Positions 46,160 through 56,096 of a DNA stretch of 64,000 nt are shown piece by piece (within the stretch, counting starts at the first letter, position 1; each line of letters starts with the position of its first letter). Origin of the DNA: Enterococcus sp. 4G2_DIV0659 (GTDB taxonomy: Bacteria > Bacillota > Bacilli > Lactobacillales > Enterococcaceae). Location of the stretch: positions 124,001-188,000 of the forward strand of contig NZ_NGLE02000001.1 in the NCBI RefSeq assembly GCF_002140715.2. Direction: 5' to 3'. The translations under genes and the position numbers were made by a program. The notes beneath the pieces were generated by a model, which searched no databases, had not been told where the DNA came from, and worked only from the letters and a program-made list of their open reading frames with translations.

Positions 46160-47830
46160 TTAAAACAAACCAATTGCATTACCGTCTTTGTCTACATCCA
46201 TATTCAACGCAGCCGGCTTTTTTGGTAATCCTGGCATAGTCATCACATCCCCTGTCAAAGCGACGATAAACCCAGCACCGATTTTAGGTACTAGTTCTCG
46301 AATCGTAATTGTAAAGTCTTCTGGTCTTCCCAGCTGCTGCGAGTCATCTGATAATGAATACTGTGTTTTGGCCATACAGATTGGCAAGCGGTCCCACCCA
46401 TACTTTTCAAACGTCGTGATTTGCGCGTTTGCTTTTTTAGAAAATGTAACGTTTTTCCCACCATAAATCGTTGTGACGATTGCTTTGATTTTCTCTTCCA
46501 GATTCATACCTAATTGATAAATACTTTTAAAATCGGCTGTTTGTTCTTCGACGACTTGCACTACACGCTTGGCAAGAGCTTCACCGCCCTCAGCGCCTTT
46601 TTCCCATACACTTGTCAACTCAACAGGAACTCCAATGGTTTCACACAATTCGCGTAACGTACCGATTTCGTTTTCCGTATCACTGACAAATTCATTGATT
46701 GCCACTACAACAGGCAAGCCATACTTTTTCATGTTTTCAATATGCTTTTGTAAATTGCCAAACCCTTTAATCAAAGCTGAGATATTTTCTTTATTCAGCT
46801 CTTCCTTATTCATCCCGCCATGCATTTTAAGAGCACGAACCGTTGCAACAATCACAACTGCATCAGGCGCTTTTTTTAGGTTAGGAACCTTGATATCAAG
46901 AAATTTTTCAGCCCCTAAATCAGCACCAAAACCCGCTTCTGTTACAACATAATCCCCAAGTTGTAGAGCTGTTTTAGTTGCTAAAATACTATTACAACCA
47001 TGAGCAATGTTTGCGAATGGACCTCCATGTACAAATGCTGCTGTTCCATAAATAGTTTGCACTAAATTAGGTTTAATTGCCTCTTTTAGTAATAAAGTCA
47101 ATGCTCCTTGAACACCCAAATCCCCAACAGTAACTGGCTCTTTTTCAAACGTATAACCAACAACAATATTGCCTAATCGAAACTTGAGGTCTTCTAAGTC
47201 AGAGGCTAAACATAAAATAGCCATGATTTCACTAGCAACTGTGATATCAAAACCATCTTCTCTTGGAACACCTTGAATAGGTCCGCCTAATCCAATGATT
47301 ATTTGACGGAGCTCACGATCATTCAAATCCAACACACGTTTCCAAATAACTCGTCTAGAATCAATCCCTAATTCATTTCCCTGTTGAATATGATTATCCA
47401 ATAATGCGGAAAGAGCATTATTTGCGGTAGTAATCGCATGCATGTCACCAGTAAAATGTAAATTAATGTCTTCCATTGGTAAAACTTGGGCATATCCTCC
47501 CCCTGTTGCACCTCCTTTGATCCCCATCACAGGACCTAATGAAGGCTCACGTAAAGCAATAATTGTTTTCTTGCCAATACGATTCATGGCGTCTCCTAAA
47601 CCGATTGTTACAGTAGATTTACCTTCTCCTGCTGGTGTGGGATTAATAGATGTAACTAATATTAATTTTCCTTCTTGCTTTTCATTCAAACATTGCATTG
47701 TAGAAACATTAATTTTGGCTTTATATTTGCCATACAATTCCAGAGCTTCTTCCGTTAAACCGATCGATTGCGCTACTTTATCGATGGGTAATAACACTAC
47801 TTCTTGTGAAATCTCTATATCCGTCTTCAT
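46160..47830 (-). CDS. fhs: Formate-tetrahydrofolate ligase
   Basis: Makes 10-formyl-THF from formate, ATP and THF for purine synthesis and one-carbon supply. About 556 residues with the P-loop PAGEGKST, the FTHFS signatures [22 protein letters not shown] (as [14 protein letters not shown] and GGYAQV) and [12 protein letters not shown]. Single-gene unit. The candidate promoter on the minus strand is TGGAAA, 17 nt, TATAAT at 47891-47919. Confidence 0.98.
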   Translation of the reverse strand: MKTDIEISQEVVLLPIDKVAQSIGLTEEALELYGKYKAKINVSTMQCLNEKQEGKLILVTSINPTPAGEGKSTVTIGLGDAMNRIGKKTIIALREPSLGPVMGIKGGATGGGYAQVLPMEDINLHFTGDMHAITTANNALSALLDNHIQQGNELGIDSRRVIWKRVLDLNDRELRQIIIGLGGPIQGVPREDGFDITVASEIMAILCLASDLEDLKFRLGNIVVGYTFEKEPVTVGDLGVQGALTLLLKEAIKPNLVQTIYGTAAFVHGGPFANIAHGCNSILATKTALQLGDYVVTEAGFGADLGAEKFLDIKVPNLKKAPDAVVIVATVRALKMHGGMNKEELNKENISALIKGFGNLQKHIENMKKYGLPVVVAINEFVSDTENEIGTLRELCETIGVPVELTSVWEKGAEGGEALAKRVVQVVEEQTADFKSIYQLGMNLEEKIKAIVTTIYGGKNVTFSKKANAQITTFEKYGWDRLPICMAKTQYSLSDDSQQLGRPEDFTITIRELVPKIGAGFIVALTGDVMTMPGLPKKPAALNMDVDKDGNAIGLF

Positions 47831-47890
47831 CAAATGCCCCTTTTCCCGAACTTTAATCTTCTTTTTTTAATTTTCGTTAAGTTATTACCT

Positions 47891-47919
47891 ATTATACCTC
47901 TTATTTATTTCTGTTTCCA
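47891..47919 (-). promoter_or_regulatory. Candidate promoter of fhs
   Basis: On the minus strand TGGAAA, 17 nt, TATAAT; 60 nt leader to the start. Confidence 0.55.
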
Positions 47920-47946
47920 TCTAAAAAAATGAATTTTCCCAAAAGT

Positions 47947-47975
47947 TTGACGGTTTTCTTTTTTCACTTTATAAT
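47947..47975 (+). promoter_or_regulatory. Promoter of the cold shock gene
   Basis: TTGACG, a 17-nt spacer and TATAAT, a near-consensus match, 37 nt before the start codon. The short leader is unlike the long 5' UTR of strongly cold-induced csp genes. Confidence 0.85.
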
Positions 47976-48012
47976 GATCCTAGACTTTATAAAATAAAGG
48001 AGCGTGATTTGA

Positions 48013-48213
48013 ATGGAAAAAGGGTTCGTCAAGTGGTTCGATAATCGAAAAGGTTACGGTTTTATTGTTTATAATGAAGACGAGGAAATCTTTGTTCATT
48101 TCACAGCAATTGAAGAAGATGGCTTCAAGACATTGGAAGAAAATCAGGCGGTAGAATTTAAAGTGATGGAAGGTTCACGTGGCTTACAGGCCGCTCACGT
48201 GAAAAAAATATAA
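48013..48213 (+). CDS. csp: Cold shock protein
   Basis: A 66-residue single CSD RNA/DNA chaperone. The RNP1 motif is KGYGFI and RNP2 is IFVHF; the N-terminal EKGFVKWF matches the family. Full length. Near-consensus promoter, and RBS AAAGGAG. The acidic insertion EEDGFKTLEENQAVEF is typical of lactic acid bacteria Csp proteins. Confidence 0.95.
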   Translation: MEKGFVKWFDNRKGYGFIVYNEDEEIFVHFTAIEEDGFKTLEENQAVEFKVMEGSRGLQAAHVKKI

Positions 48214-48234
48214 AACGCTTCAACATATAAAAAT

Positions 48235-48275
48235 GGTGACGTTAATAAAACTCTTTGAGCTTTATTAACGTCACC
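48235..48275 (-). terminator. Long hairpin after the cold shock gene
   Basis: A 15-bp perfect stem, GGTGACGTTAATAAA / TTTATTAACGTCACC, with T-rich sequence on the minus side only. Confidence 0.6.
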
Positions 48276-48290
48276 AAAATCCGAATCAAC

Positions 48291-48452
48291 GGTGTGAAAA
48301 AGTCAGACTCGCCGACAATTTCCTAAAAACCGCACAATGTGTTTTATGCATTGTGCGGTTTTTGACCCATTAACAAGAAACACAACACAGGTACAAGTTA
48401 ATCTGATTTGTTCCCTACTTAGTGTTTGAGCCTAAACGACTGTTGTCACACC
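48291..48452. repeat. Segment bounded by imperfect inverted repeats, possible MITE or IS relic
   Basis: GGTGTGAAAAAGTC at 48291-48304 is matched at 48438-48452 by the complement GACTGTTGTCACACC, differing by one gap and one mismatch. The 162-nt segment holds no gene. It carries a perfect hairpin (48325-48363). I see no target-site duplication. Confidence 0.4.
48325..48363. terminator. Terminator hairpin inside the inverted-repeat segment
   Basis: AAAAACCGCACAATG / CATTGTGCGGTTTTT stem of 15 bp with T-runs on both strands; the likely end of csp and of ebsA transcripts. From 48364 to 48477 I see nothing else nameable. Confidence 0.85.
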
Positions 48453-48477
48453 CTCGATTTTTTGAAAGACTCTTAAA

Positions 48478-48921
48478 TTAATAGTGTTTCCCGATTTTAA
48501 GGTCAGGGTCATCAATAACTGTTGCGGTAAATGACTTTTTTTGTTTAATAGCTACTATAAACGCCTGTTTATTCTTTTTAGTCATAATAAACAATTGAGA
48601 ACCTTCTTTAAATTCAGAAGATTTTACTTCAATACATTTTGATCCAACTCGAATCACTTCTATTGCAGACAGTGTTATTTTTTGTCGATTGACAGGTAAT
48701 AAAGTATGAATGACTAACTGCTCATTTTCTACTATAAAATAACGTTTAAATCCCAATACTACAAAGAAAAAGAAAATGCCTAATACGATATTACTCGTGA
48801 GATAAGGACGAGTATGTTCTAATGTTAAAATCAAACTTAAAAATAAAATGCCAAATGTACAAGACCAATAAATTATCGCCGTTGATAATTCTGGTTGCCA
48901 ATGATAGACTTTTTTCTTCAT
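48478..48921 (-). CDS. ebsA: EbsA-like membrane protein
   Basis: A 147-residue protein with two hydrophobic helices near the N-terminus (about 15-34 and 43-60), followed by a soluble domain of PH-like strand pattern (YFIVENEQLVIHTLLPVNRQ). This matches EbsA, described in E. faecalis as a pore-forming protein affecting surface aggregation. The name is from memory of the Enterococcus ebs locus. It is divergent from the RNase H-like gene. Confidence 0.7.
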   Translation of the reverse strand: MKKKVYHWQPELSTAIIYWSCTFGILFLSLILTLEHTRPYLTSNIVLGIFFFFVVLGFKRYFIVENEQLVIHTLLPVNRQKITLSAIEVIRVGSKCIEVKSSEFKEGSQLFIMTKKNKQAFIVAIKQKKSFTATVIDDPDLKIGKHY

Positions 48922-48945
48922 GTAGCGACCCCTTAATAAAAATTC

Positions 48946-48969
48946 AGTATGTTATAATAGTAACATACT
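48946..48969. promoter_or_regulatory. Palindromic operator over the ebs divergent promoter
   Basis: AGTATGTTA / TAACATACT, perfect 9-bp arms around six bases. The plus strand carries an extended -10 (TGTTATAAT at 48950-48958) inside it. The repeat is between the two divergent genes. Confidence 0.65.
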
Positions 48970-49004
48970 TCAACTTTGAAAAAAAAGAAAATAAGGAGAT
49001 ATTT

Positions 49005-49406
49005 ATGTTACGAATATATGTCGACGCTGCAACAAAAGGAAATCCAGGTCCTAGCGGAGGTGGAATCGTCATTGTAGGAGAAAATTCACATGAACAGATT
49101 CATGTGACACTGGGAAACTGCTCAAATCATGAAGCAGAATTTAAAGTCTTCATAGAAGCTCTTCAATTGGTCATCGAAAAAAAACAAAACAATCAAACAA
49201 TACTGATCCATTCTGATAGTAAAATAGTTGTGCAAACCATCGAAAAAAAACATGCGAAAAATCCGTCCTTCCAACCTTACTTACATAAATTTCAAGAATT
49301 AGAAAACGACTTTCCATTACTATTAGTAAAGTGGGTACCAGAAACTCAAAACAAAGGCGCTGACATGCTTGCTAGACAAGCATTACAAAAGTACCTAAAC
49401 ACCTAG
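49005..49406 (+). CDS. RNase HI-like protein (EbsB-like)
   Basis: A 133-residue ribonuclease H-fold protein. Acidic active-site residues are in the expected places: Asp7 in IYVDAATKGNPGPSGGG, Glu in NHEAEFKVF, Asp in IHSDSKIVV, and Asp near KGADMLARQAL. It belongs to the RNase HI-like group, which includes the enterococcal EbsB. Start at ATG 49005 has AAGGAGATA; a longer open frame upstream has no site. Confidence 0.8.
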   Translation: MLRIYVDAATKGNPGPSGGGIVIVGENSHEQIHVTLGNCSNHEAEFKVFIEALQLVIEKKQNNQTILIHSDSKIVVQTIEKKHAKNPSFQPYLHKFQELENDFPLLLVKWVPETQNKGADMLARQALQKYLNT

Positions 49407-49416
49407 TTTTTTTCTG

Positions 49417-49923
49417 TCAATCACTGATGGTCAACTCTGCTATCTTCCCTCCAGTCACTCGAAGTATTAAATTAGGATCAAGTTCAATCTGCATGCCACG
49501 TTTGCCTGCAGACACAATGATTGTCGGGCATTGCTCCGCTTCTTGTGCGATAAATGTTGGAAATAGCTTTTTCATTCCAATTGGTGAGCAACCACCTCTA
49601 ATGTACCCTGTTGTTTCTTCTAAATCTCTCAGGTGAAGCATTTCTATCTTTTTATTGCCACTCGCTTGAGCTAATTTTTTTAAATCTAGTTCTTTGTTCC
49701 CTGGAATCACTGCCACTACCGGACCTGTTTTATTTCCAACAGTCACAAGTGTTTTGAATATTTTTGAAGGATCAATACCTAATTTTACTGACACACTATC
49801 GGCGCTCAGATGGTCCTCACTCCATGCAAATTCATGTTCTTTATACGATATTTTTTGTTGCTCTACAATTCGCATTGCATTTGTTTTTTGGATTTTCTTT
49901 TTCTTACCCACTTTTTTACTCAC
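49417..49923 (-). CDS. ebsC: Cys-tRNA(Pro)/Cys-tRNA(Cys) deacylase, EbsC/YbaK type
   Basis: Editing enzyme hydrolysing mischarged Cys-tRNA(Pro). 168 residues, YbaK family, with the strand-rich core VFKTLVTVG-like FKTLVTVGNKTGPVVAVIPG, the basic KELDLKKLAQASGNKK, TTGYIRGGCSPIG and ISAGKRG-like VSAGKRGMQIELDP. The N-terminal Lys-rich extension is about 15 residues. The start is probably GTG 49923; the RBS is short. Confidence 0.9.
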   Translation of the reverse strand: MSKKVGKKKKIQKTNAMRIVEQQKISYKEHEFAWSEDHLSADSVSVKLGIDPSKIFKTLVTVGNKTGPVVAVIPGNKELDLKKLAQASGNKKIEMLHLRDLEETTGYIRGGCSPIGMKKLFPTFIAQEAEQCPTIIVSAGKRGMQIELDPNLILRVTGGKIAELTISD

Positions 49924-49966
49924 CTCACAATAAGTTTAGCAAAGAATGGCTTGGATGCAAGAAAAA

Positions 49967-50009
49967 TAGACTAATCAGAAGTCTTTTTTCTCGCTCCTAG
50001 ATTAGTCTA
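49967..50009 (-). terminator. Terminator of the quinate/shikimate operon
   Basis: TAGACTAATC / GATTAGTCTA stem with T-run on the minus strand, right after the aroD stop. Confidence 0.85.
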
Positions 50010-50015
50010 CTTGAT

Positions 50016-50771
50016 TTATATAGCTAACGTTTTAAGAATTTCACGTAATTCTGTCACTGGTACCTGACCTGGAGCGGAAGCTTTCTTAGCTGCTCCAAAT
50101 GTCATTGCTGAACCAAAAACCTCTCCGCACATTCGACTGACCATTCCAAGTTGTCCCATAGACATCGTTACGATTGGACGATCAGCATGTGTCACTTTCA
50201 TTTCATTTGTTGCTTCTAAAAGAGTCAACACATCGCCAGAAGATTGCGGCATAACTGCAATCTTACAAATATCAGCATTTTTTTCCTGCATCTTGCATAA
50301 TCTAGAAACAATTTCTTCTCTTGCAGGTGTTTTATCGAAATCATGATTACACATAACGATTTTGATTTCTTTTTGGTGGGCTAAATCAATGGTTTGCTGT
50401 ACTCGTTTTTCATCCATGAATAATTCAACATCCAATAAATCAATCGCTCCATACTGAATAACTGTTTCATATAGACTAAAATACTGATCATCTGAAAAGT
50501 CTAATTCTCCACCTTCTTTTTTTGTTCGGAAGGTTAAAAGCAATGGCTTATCTGACAAGATTTCTGCAATTTTCTTAGACATCGAAGCTGTTGCCATAAA
50601 ATCTGTAACTTGGTCGAAAAAATCCACACGCCATTCAATCAAATCACAATCAATCGTCAACAAATGCTTCGCTTCGTCTAGTAATTCTACTTCATTTTTC
50701 CCAACAAGTGGAACAATTATTTTAGGACTGCCTGATCCTAAAGTAACATTTTTAATAGTGACTGTTTTCAT
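50016..50771 (-). CDS. aroD: 3-dehydroquinate dehydratase, type I
   Basis: Interconverts 3-dehydroquinate and 3-dehydroshikimate through a Schiff base. About 251 residues, TIM barrel: EWRVDFFD, MCNHDFDKTP with the catalytic His, and CKIAVMP with the Schiff-base Lys. ATG 50771 follows AAGGAG. It is the last gene of an operon with a shikimate dehydrogenase and a transporter, suggesting use of exogenous quinate or shikimate, though it could also be the only biosynthetic AroD. Confidence 0.95.
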   Translation of the reverse strand: MKTVTIKNVTLGSGSPKIIVPLVGKNEVELLDEAKHLLTIDCDLIEWRVDFFDQVTDFMATASMSKKIAEILSDKPLLLTFRTKKEGGELDFSDDQYFSLYETVIQYGAIDLLDVELFMDEKRVQQTIDLAHQKEIKIVMCNHDFDKTPAREEIVSRLCKMQEKNADICKIAVMPQSSGDVLTLLEATNEMKVTHADRPIVTMSMGQLGMVSRMCGEVFGSAMTFGAAKKASAPGQVPVTELREILKTLAI

Positions 50772-50790
50772 GAGTATAAACTCCTTCATT

Positions 50791-51993
50791 TTATTTAGAT
50801 GTGTCGATTGTTTGACGATAACGGATAAAGATAATGACTGCTAAAACAAAACCAATTCCTGCAATCACCGTATCTAATAACATAATACCATGTGGGTCGC
50901 TATTAGCGATTTTACCAGAAACTACCGGAATAGCAAAGGATGCAATACTACCGAATGTATAGAAAATCCCAGTAATTGTCCCTTTACCAGCTGGAAACAT
51001 TTCTCCCATAACAGTTAAACCTAACTGCATTACACCACCTGCTGCAAAGAAACCAACTAAAACAGCACCGATAGTTAAGACTGTAGGTGTCGGGAATAAC
51101 CACATAGCACTAATTGATAAAAAGGAAGCAAATGTATAGGGCAATACTAAATTAACTGGACGAATTTTAGCTGCAACAACGGCCGTAACACCAACACAAA
51201 TCAACGATCCTGTTGAATAGTAAGAAACCAATAATTTCGCTGAGTTTTCTGTCATAGAAGCAACTTCTTGTCCATAAAGAGAAATATATTGACTAATCAA
51301 ATAAAATGTTGCCTGAGAAATAAAACCATAAATAACAAAAGCGACTCCTTCAATATGCATTTTGGGTTTACTTTTGAACGTTGTAACTGGTGCTTGCTCG
51401 ACTTCTTCGCCTTCTTTTTCAGCTGCTTTATTATCTGAATCAGGGAAAGGCAATTTCAATAAGAATAAAGCATTAACACATAATAATGCTAAACAAACTA
51501 CAAATGACCATCCAAACCAAAGACCACTACTTCCTAAAAACGCAATAATGAATGGCAAGGCAAATTGTCCGATTTGAACGGCTGCTTTGATCAAGACACT
51601 TGCTGTTCCAGCTGTTTTTGGAAAAGATTCCATTAAAGCTGGGTACGTACCAGAATCAAGACATGAATTGGCTATCCCTGCAACAACACCAAACGCCATT
51701 GCTACAGGAACACTTGGACTGAACAAGATTCCTGCAAAAAATAAAGCATAAATAAACATTCCTAAATAAACAAATGGTTTACGTCCAAATTTATCTGACA
51801 ACCAACCAGATATCAAGATAGCTACTAAACGACCGATCCCTAGCATTGCAACAACACCAGAAACTCCTTCAATATTTGTGTGCCATTGGGCCGCCAATGC
51901 GTCTTTGTTTTGCATAATGATTAAGACGCCCATCCCGTGAACAATATAGTTAATATACAGCCCTAACGCTGTCGGCATATACTTGTTTTTCAT
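50791..51993 (-). CDS. MFS transporter, probable quinate/shikimate uptake
   Basis: A 400-residue major facilitator with about 12 membrane helices. Family landmarks are GRLVAILISGWLSDKFGRKPFVYLG between helices 2 and 3 (seen as SGWLSDKFGRKP) and a charged central loop (EKEGEEVEQAP). The context of aroE and aroD suggests a shikimate-pathway substrate; this is inferred. ATG 51993 follows AGAGGAG. Listeria has MFS genes in the same setting. Confidence 0.8.
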   Translation of the reverse strand: MKNKYMPTALGLYINYIVHGMGVLIIMQNKDALAAQWHTNIEGVSGVVAMLGIGRLVAILISGWLSDKFGRKPFVYLGMFIYALFFAGILFSPSVPVAMAFGVVAGIANSCLDSGTYPALMESFPKTAGTASVLIKAAVQIGQFALPFIIAFLGSSGLWFGWSFVVCLALLCVNALFLLKLPFPDSDNKAAEKEGEEVEQAPVTTFKSKPKMHIEGVAFVIYGFISQATFYLISQYISLYGQEVASMTENSAKLLVSYYSTGSLICVGVTAVVAAKIRPVNLVLPYTFASFLSISAMWLFPTPTVLTIGAVLVGFFAAGGVMQLGLTVMGEMFPAGKGTITGIFYTFGSIASFAIPVVSGKIANSDPHGIMLLDTVIAGIGFVLAVIIFIRYRQTIDTSK

Positions 51994-52022
51994 TGTTTTC
52001 TCCTCTATCAATAAAGTTCTTT

Positions 52023-52901
52023 TTAATCTTTAAATAATAATTCGCGAATATAGTCAACCGGCATTTCTTCATCTGTAAAATGTTTGAATGCTTCTGCGCC
52101 TTGATAAAGCATCATACCTAAACCATTAATTGTCTTCTTCGCTCCATGTTCTCTGGCAAATTTTAATAATTTGGTTTCTTTTGGAATATAAACAACATCA
52201 AAAATAACTAGATCTGGACGAATAACTTCTGGATCATTAATTAAACTTTCTTCTTGTAAAGGTTTCATTCCCACACCCGTAGCATCAATATAAATACTAC
52301 TTTGGGCAATTGATTCTTTAAATGCTTCTTGATCTGCTAAATCTGTTATCGTTGCTTTACATGTTGTATTTTCGTTGATTTTTTTCACGGTTTCTTGTGC
52401 AGTTGCAAAGTGTTGGTCGTTGATATTGAAAATACGAAGTTCTTTTACTCCATCTAATGCTGCTTGAATGGCAATTGCCGTTCCTGCCCCTCCTGCTCCA
52501 GTCATCGTTACGATTTGATCTTTCACTTCAACGCCTTCTTCTTTTAACGCGCGCATTGCACCTGTACCATCCGTGATATGACCAACTAGATGACCCTTGC
52601 CATCTTTATTGGTCACTGTGTTGACCGCACCAACTAATTTCGCTGCTGGTGATAATTCATCTAAATATGGAATAATTGCTTGTTTATTAGGCATTGAAAC
52701 ATTTGATCCGCGAATTCCTAGCGCCCGAATGCCTTGAACAGCATCTTTCAACTCTTGATTGCCTACTTCAAACGCCATGTACGCATAGTCTAATCCAAGT
52801 TTAGCAAAAGCTTCATTATGCATGGTTGGCGATAAACTGTGGCGAATCGGTGTAGCAATTAAACTAATTAATAATGTGTGTCCGTCAATTCTTTCTGTCA
52901 T
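52023..52901 (-). CDS. Quinate/shikimate dehydrogenase (AroE type)
   Basis: A 292-residue NAD(P)-dependent enzyme. N-terminal substrate domain with [11 protein letters not shown] and [10 protein letters not shown] (active-site Lys; the usual form is NVTIPHK), TDGTG, and the nucleotide-binding GAGGAGTAI. It matches the divergent group of AroE found in catabolic clusters, as in Listeria, rather than the biosynthetic one. ATG 52901 has GAGGGA upstream. Sits between the flavin reductase and MFS genes. Confidence 0.85.
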   Translation of the reverse strand: MTERIDGHTLLISLIATPIRHSLSPTMHNEAFAKLGLDYAYMAFEVGNQELKDAVQGIRALGIRGSNVSMPNKQAIIPYLDELSPAAKLVGAVNTVTNKDGKGHLVGHITDGTGAMRALKEEGVEVKDQIVTMTGAGGAGTAIAIQAALDGVKELRIFNINDQHFATAQETVKKINENTTCKATITDLADQEAFKESIAQSSIYIDATGVGMKPLQEESLINDPEVIRPDLVIFDVVYIPKETKLLKFAREHGAKKTINGLGMMLYQGAEAFKHFTDEEMPVDYIRELLFKD

Positions 52902-52926
52902 TTCAAATTCCCTCACTTTATATAGT

Positions 52927-54975
52927 TTATGTTGCTTGCAAATTCTTAGTTTGCTCAAATAACATTTTTTGTGTTCGAGTATTTTCTAATACTTCAATAG
53001 TTTTCAAAATATCACGCGCTTCTCTCGTGCCTTCCATGATCCGTCTAGCTACCTTGCTATCTCCCATATTTAAAAGAACAGCACCATTACTTCTAGCATA
53101 ATTGTCTAGTTCTCGAATCAGTGGTGCTTCTGCTCTCATTCCTAAACAAACAAACCCTAAATCAAATGATAACTCCAATAATTCTCCATCTTTTTCAACT
53201 AAAAAGCTACTTTCTTTGACTTCCATTAATTTCGTTTCTACATGGACTTCAACCCCATATTTTTCAACGATTTCCATCATCGCTAATTTCGTAATTAAAT
53301 CTAAATCTTTCCCAATTTCACCTTGCATTTCCACAATACTAACTTTTTTTGCCCCACGTTCAGCATAATACTCAACGACATCTAACCCTACGGCACCCCC
53401 ACCGATTACAACAACTTCTTTTCCTTTAAATTCTTGGAAGTTAGACATATCTTCTAAGATATCAAAAATAGAAAAGATCTTACGATTTGGATTTTCCAGC
53501 TGTTCTTTCAGCCCATTAATCGGTGGTAATAAGGGCTTAGCACCTGTTGCATTAACAATAATATCTGGTTTAATCGCTTCAATATCTGTTAATGTGGCCG
53601 CATGGTTCATGTAAATCGACAAATTATCTAACTCTTTGCAACGATTGATTTCATAAGTAATAAAATCATCGATACGTTTTTTATCAGGAAAACGCGCAAT
53701 CTCATGTCCTAAACCGCCTAAGTAGTTTTTTTGTTCAAATAATTCTACAGAAACACCAACCTCGGCTGCAGTTGCCGCAGCTTCTAACCCTGTTGTTCCG
53801 CCACCGATAACTACCATTTTTGTTGGATGTAATACAGGTTTCATTTTATACGCATCTTCATAATGAAGATCTGGATTAACCGTGCATCGCATTGGACGTG
53901 CTTTGGCGATTCTATGATCAGCACAACCAATATTGCAGGAAATACATTTTCTTAAAAGCTCTTCTTGTCCATTTGCCACTTTATTGACCCAATTCGGTTC
54001 AGCAATCAACCCGCGACCCATTGCCAAAAGATCCGCTTCACCTGTTTCAAGAATTTCAGCAGCACGCTTTGGACTACGAATATTTCCGGATGTGACCGTT
54101 ATTTTATCTGGAAAACGTTCTTTCACCGCTTTTGACATATAAGAACGCCAACCATCTGGCAAATTCATTTTATCAATCTGATATTGCAAGCTATCATTTA
54201 ATGCAGCAGAAACATTTAAAATATCTACTTCCTCTGCAAAGTAACTTAAAATTTCAATTGTATCTTCTAATGTATTACCGCCTTCTAACAATTCATCTGC
54301 ACTAAATCTTAGTGAAATTGGGAAAAACGGTCCTACCGCTTTTCTTACAGCTTCAACAACAAGTTTAGTCAACCGAGCGCGATTTTCGGGAGAACCGCCA
54401 AACTTATCTGTCCGTTTGTTGTATAAAGGAGATAAAAATTGACTTAAAAGATAAGAATGCCCTGCGTGAATTTCTACACAATCAAAACCAGCACGTTGCG
54501 CTCTTAATGCTCCCTCAGCATATTTATCCACAATCGTATAAATTTCTTCTTCCGTTAACGGACGAGGAATCGGATTTCCTTTTTTTGAAGGAATGTTCGA
54601 TGCTGAAACTGGTTGCGCCCCATCTAAACGCAATCCATAAGCTGAAGCCCCAGCATGATTGATTTGAACAGATGTACTTGCGCCATAAGCATGCATTTTT
54701 TCATTAAAATGCCACAAACCTGAAATATATTGATCGTTATCCATACGTAATTGACGCGCACCGTTTGTTCCCATGGGGTAATCGATACACACATTTTCTA
54801 GTGTGATCAAACCTGTTCCGCCTTTAGCTCGTTGTTCATAGTAAGAAACATGCTGCATACTAAATGTCCCATCCATGTTTGCAAAATTAGTGCCCATTGG
54901 CGGCATAACAACTCGATTTTTAAGTGTCATTCGTTTAATCGTTAACGGTTCAAATATTGCTTGATATTTATTCAT
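52927..54975 (-). CDS. NADH:flavin oxidoreductase of the enoate/2,4-dienoyl reductase family
   Basis: A 682-residue flavo-iron-sulfur enzyme. Old-yellow-enzyme TIM barrel (1-340) with [21 protein letters not shown] (in parts [11 protein letters not shown] and [11 protein letters not shown]), then a [4Fe-4S] ligand set CISCNIGC plus a later Cys (MRCTVNP), and an FAD/NAD domain from about 385 ([26 protein letters not shown]). Comparable to 2,4-dienoyl-CoA reductase and BaiCD-type enzymes. First gene of the operon, so likely acts on a quinate or shikimate derivative as electron acceptor. Confidence 0.85.
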   Translation of the reverse strand: MNKYQAIFEPLTIKRMTLKNRVVMPPMGTNFANMDGTFSMQHVSYYEQRAKGGTGLITLENVCIDYPMGTNGARQLRMDNDQYISGLWHFNEKMHAYGASTSVQINHAGASAYGLRLDGAQPVSASNIPSKKGNPIPRPLTEEEIYTIVDKYAEGALRAQRAGFDCVEIHAGHSYLLSQFLSPLYNKRTDKFGGSPENRARLTKLVVEAVRKAVGPFFPISLRFSADELLEGGNTLEDTIEILSYFAEEVDILNVSAALNDSLQYQIDKMNLPDGWRSYMSKAVKERFPDKITVTSGNIRSPKRAAEILETGEADLLAMGRGLIAEPNWVNKVANGQEELLRKCISCNIGCADHRIAKARPMRCTVNPDLHYEDAYKMKPVLHPTKMVVIGGGTTGLEAAATAAEVGVSVELFEQKNYLGGLGHEIARFPDKKRIDDFITYEINRCKELDNLSIYMNHAATLTDIEAIKPDIIVNATGAKPLLPPINGLKEQLENPNRKIFSIFDILEDMSNFQEFKGKEVVVIGGGAVGLDVVEYYAERGAKKVSIVEMQGEIGKDLDLITKLAMMEIVEKYGVEVHVETKLMEVKESSFLVEKDGELLELSFDLGFVCLGMRAEAPLIRELDNYARSNGAVLLNMGDSKVARRIMEGTREARDILKTIEVLENTRTQKMLFEQTKNLQAT

Positions 54976-55023
54976 GATGTCCTCCTGTTCAATTGTTAAA
55001 AAATTCACAATCCTTATGTTTTT

Positions 55024-55053
55024 ATTTTAATCCAAGGAATCGATAAATTCCAA
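55024..55053 (-). promoter_or_regulatory. Promoter of the quinate/shikimate operon
   Basis: On the minus strand TTGGAA, an 18-nt spacer and TAAAAT. A CGATAAATT repeat overlaps its -35. Confidence 0.55.
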
Positions 55054-55138
55054 TCAATCTTTTTTATACTTTCGATAAATTACATTTATGTATCATCGTC
55101 CATTTATTAATGCATCTTTCTTCCATTATTGATAAACT
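55041..55138. promoter_or_regulatory. LysR-type binding repeats between divergent genes
   Basis: CGATAAATT occurs at 55041 and 55073, 32 bp apart (three turns), and TGATAAACT at 55130. The second is part of ATAAAT-TAC-ATTTAT (T-N11-A form). The third lies before the regulator gene. Confidence 0.6.
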
Positions 55139-55173
55139 ATATTTAATGAATGATTAATTAAGGAGTTTATCAT

Positions 55174-56070
55174 ATGAATTTACGTCAACTTGAATTTTTC
55201 AGAACATTAGCAAACACACAGCACATGACCCATGCTGCCAAATTATTAAATACAACACAGCCAAACTTAAGTCACTCTATGTCTGAACTTGAAAAAGAAT
55301 TAGAAGCACAACTATTTGAAAAAAAAGGACGGAATATCCAATTAACAAAATATGGAAAGTTTTTTTATACCTATGTCTCTACAGCTCTAGAAGAACTGGC
55401 AAAAGGGGAACGGGCATTAAAAGAATTAGTGAGTCCTGAAAAGGGACAGATTGATTTTGGCTTTATATACACTGCTGGATCGTTTTTAGCACCGATGTTG
55501 ATGAAAGAATTTTCAACCACTCCTGGTAATGAACAGATTCGCTTCAACTTATTTCAAGGCAATTCCTTTGATATGACCGACTTATTACTGAAAGAAGAAG
55601 TAGATATTGCGATCATGTCTAAATTAAATGAGGATCAACAATTAACTTATGAAATAGTAACAGAACAAGAAATTGTTTTAGTCGTTCCTTTAGACCATCC
55701 ATTAGCGAAGAAAGATCATGTCTCACTGGGAGAAACCAACGATTATCCGTTTGTCTATTTTAATAAACGAAGTGGGTTACGCCCTCATATTGATAAAATG
55801 CTAACAGCGGCTTCTGTTACGCCGACCATCGTTTGTGAAGTCGAAGAAGACCACACGATGCTTGGATTTGTTGCCAATAGTTATGGCATTGCCCTTATGC
55901 CAAGAATCCCTTCTATCTCTGCTTATAAAGTAAAAACAATCACTTTAGATGATAATCTTTTCCCCCGTTTTATTTATCTCGCAACAAAAAAAGATCATTT
56001 TCTCTCACCAGCAGCCTTGCGTTTTAAAGAATTTATCGTCTTATTTGCTCAAAATATGTTCTATCAATAG
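55174..56070 (+). CDS. LysR-family regulator, QuiR-like
   Basis: A 298-residue LTTR. N-terminal HTH (MNLRQLEFFRTLANTQHMTHAAKLLNTTQPNLSHSM, recognised by HMTHAAKLLNTTQPNLSHS). The effector domain (90-298) is of the CynR type. Divergent from the reductase-aroE-MFS-aroD operon, as quiR in Listeria, where shikimate is the inducer. The homology is inferred from position and family. Confidence 0.88.
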   Translation: MNLRQLEFFRTLANTQHMTHAAKLLNTTQPNLSHSMSELEKELEAQLFEKKGRNIQLTKYGKFFYTYVSTALEELAKGERALKELVSPEKGQIDFGFIYTAGSFLAPMLMKEFSTTPGNEQIRFNLFQGNSFDMTDLLLKEEVDIAIMSKLNEDQQLTYEIVTEQEIVLVVPLDHPLAKKDHVSLGETNDYPFVYFNKRSGLRPHIDKMLTAASVTPTIVCEVEEDHTMLGFVANSYGIALMPRIPSISAYKVKTITLDDNLFPRFIYLATKKDHFLSPAALRFKEFIVLFAQNMFYQ

Positions 56071-56096
56071 AAATGACTCATATCTTTAGTTAAGCT

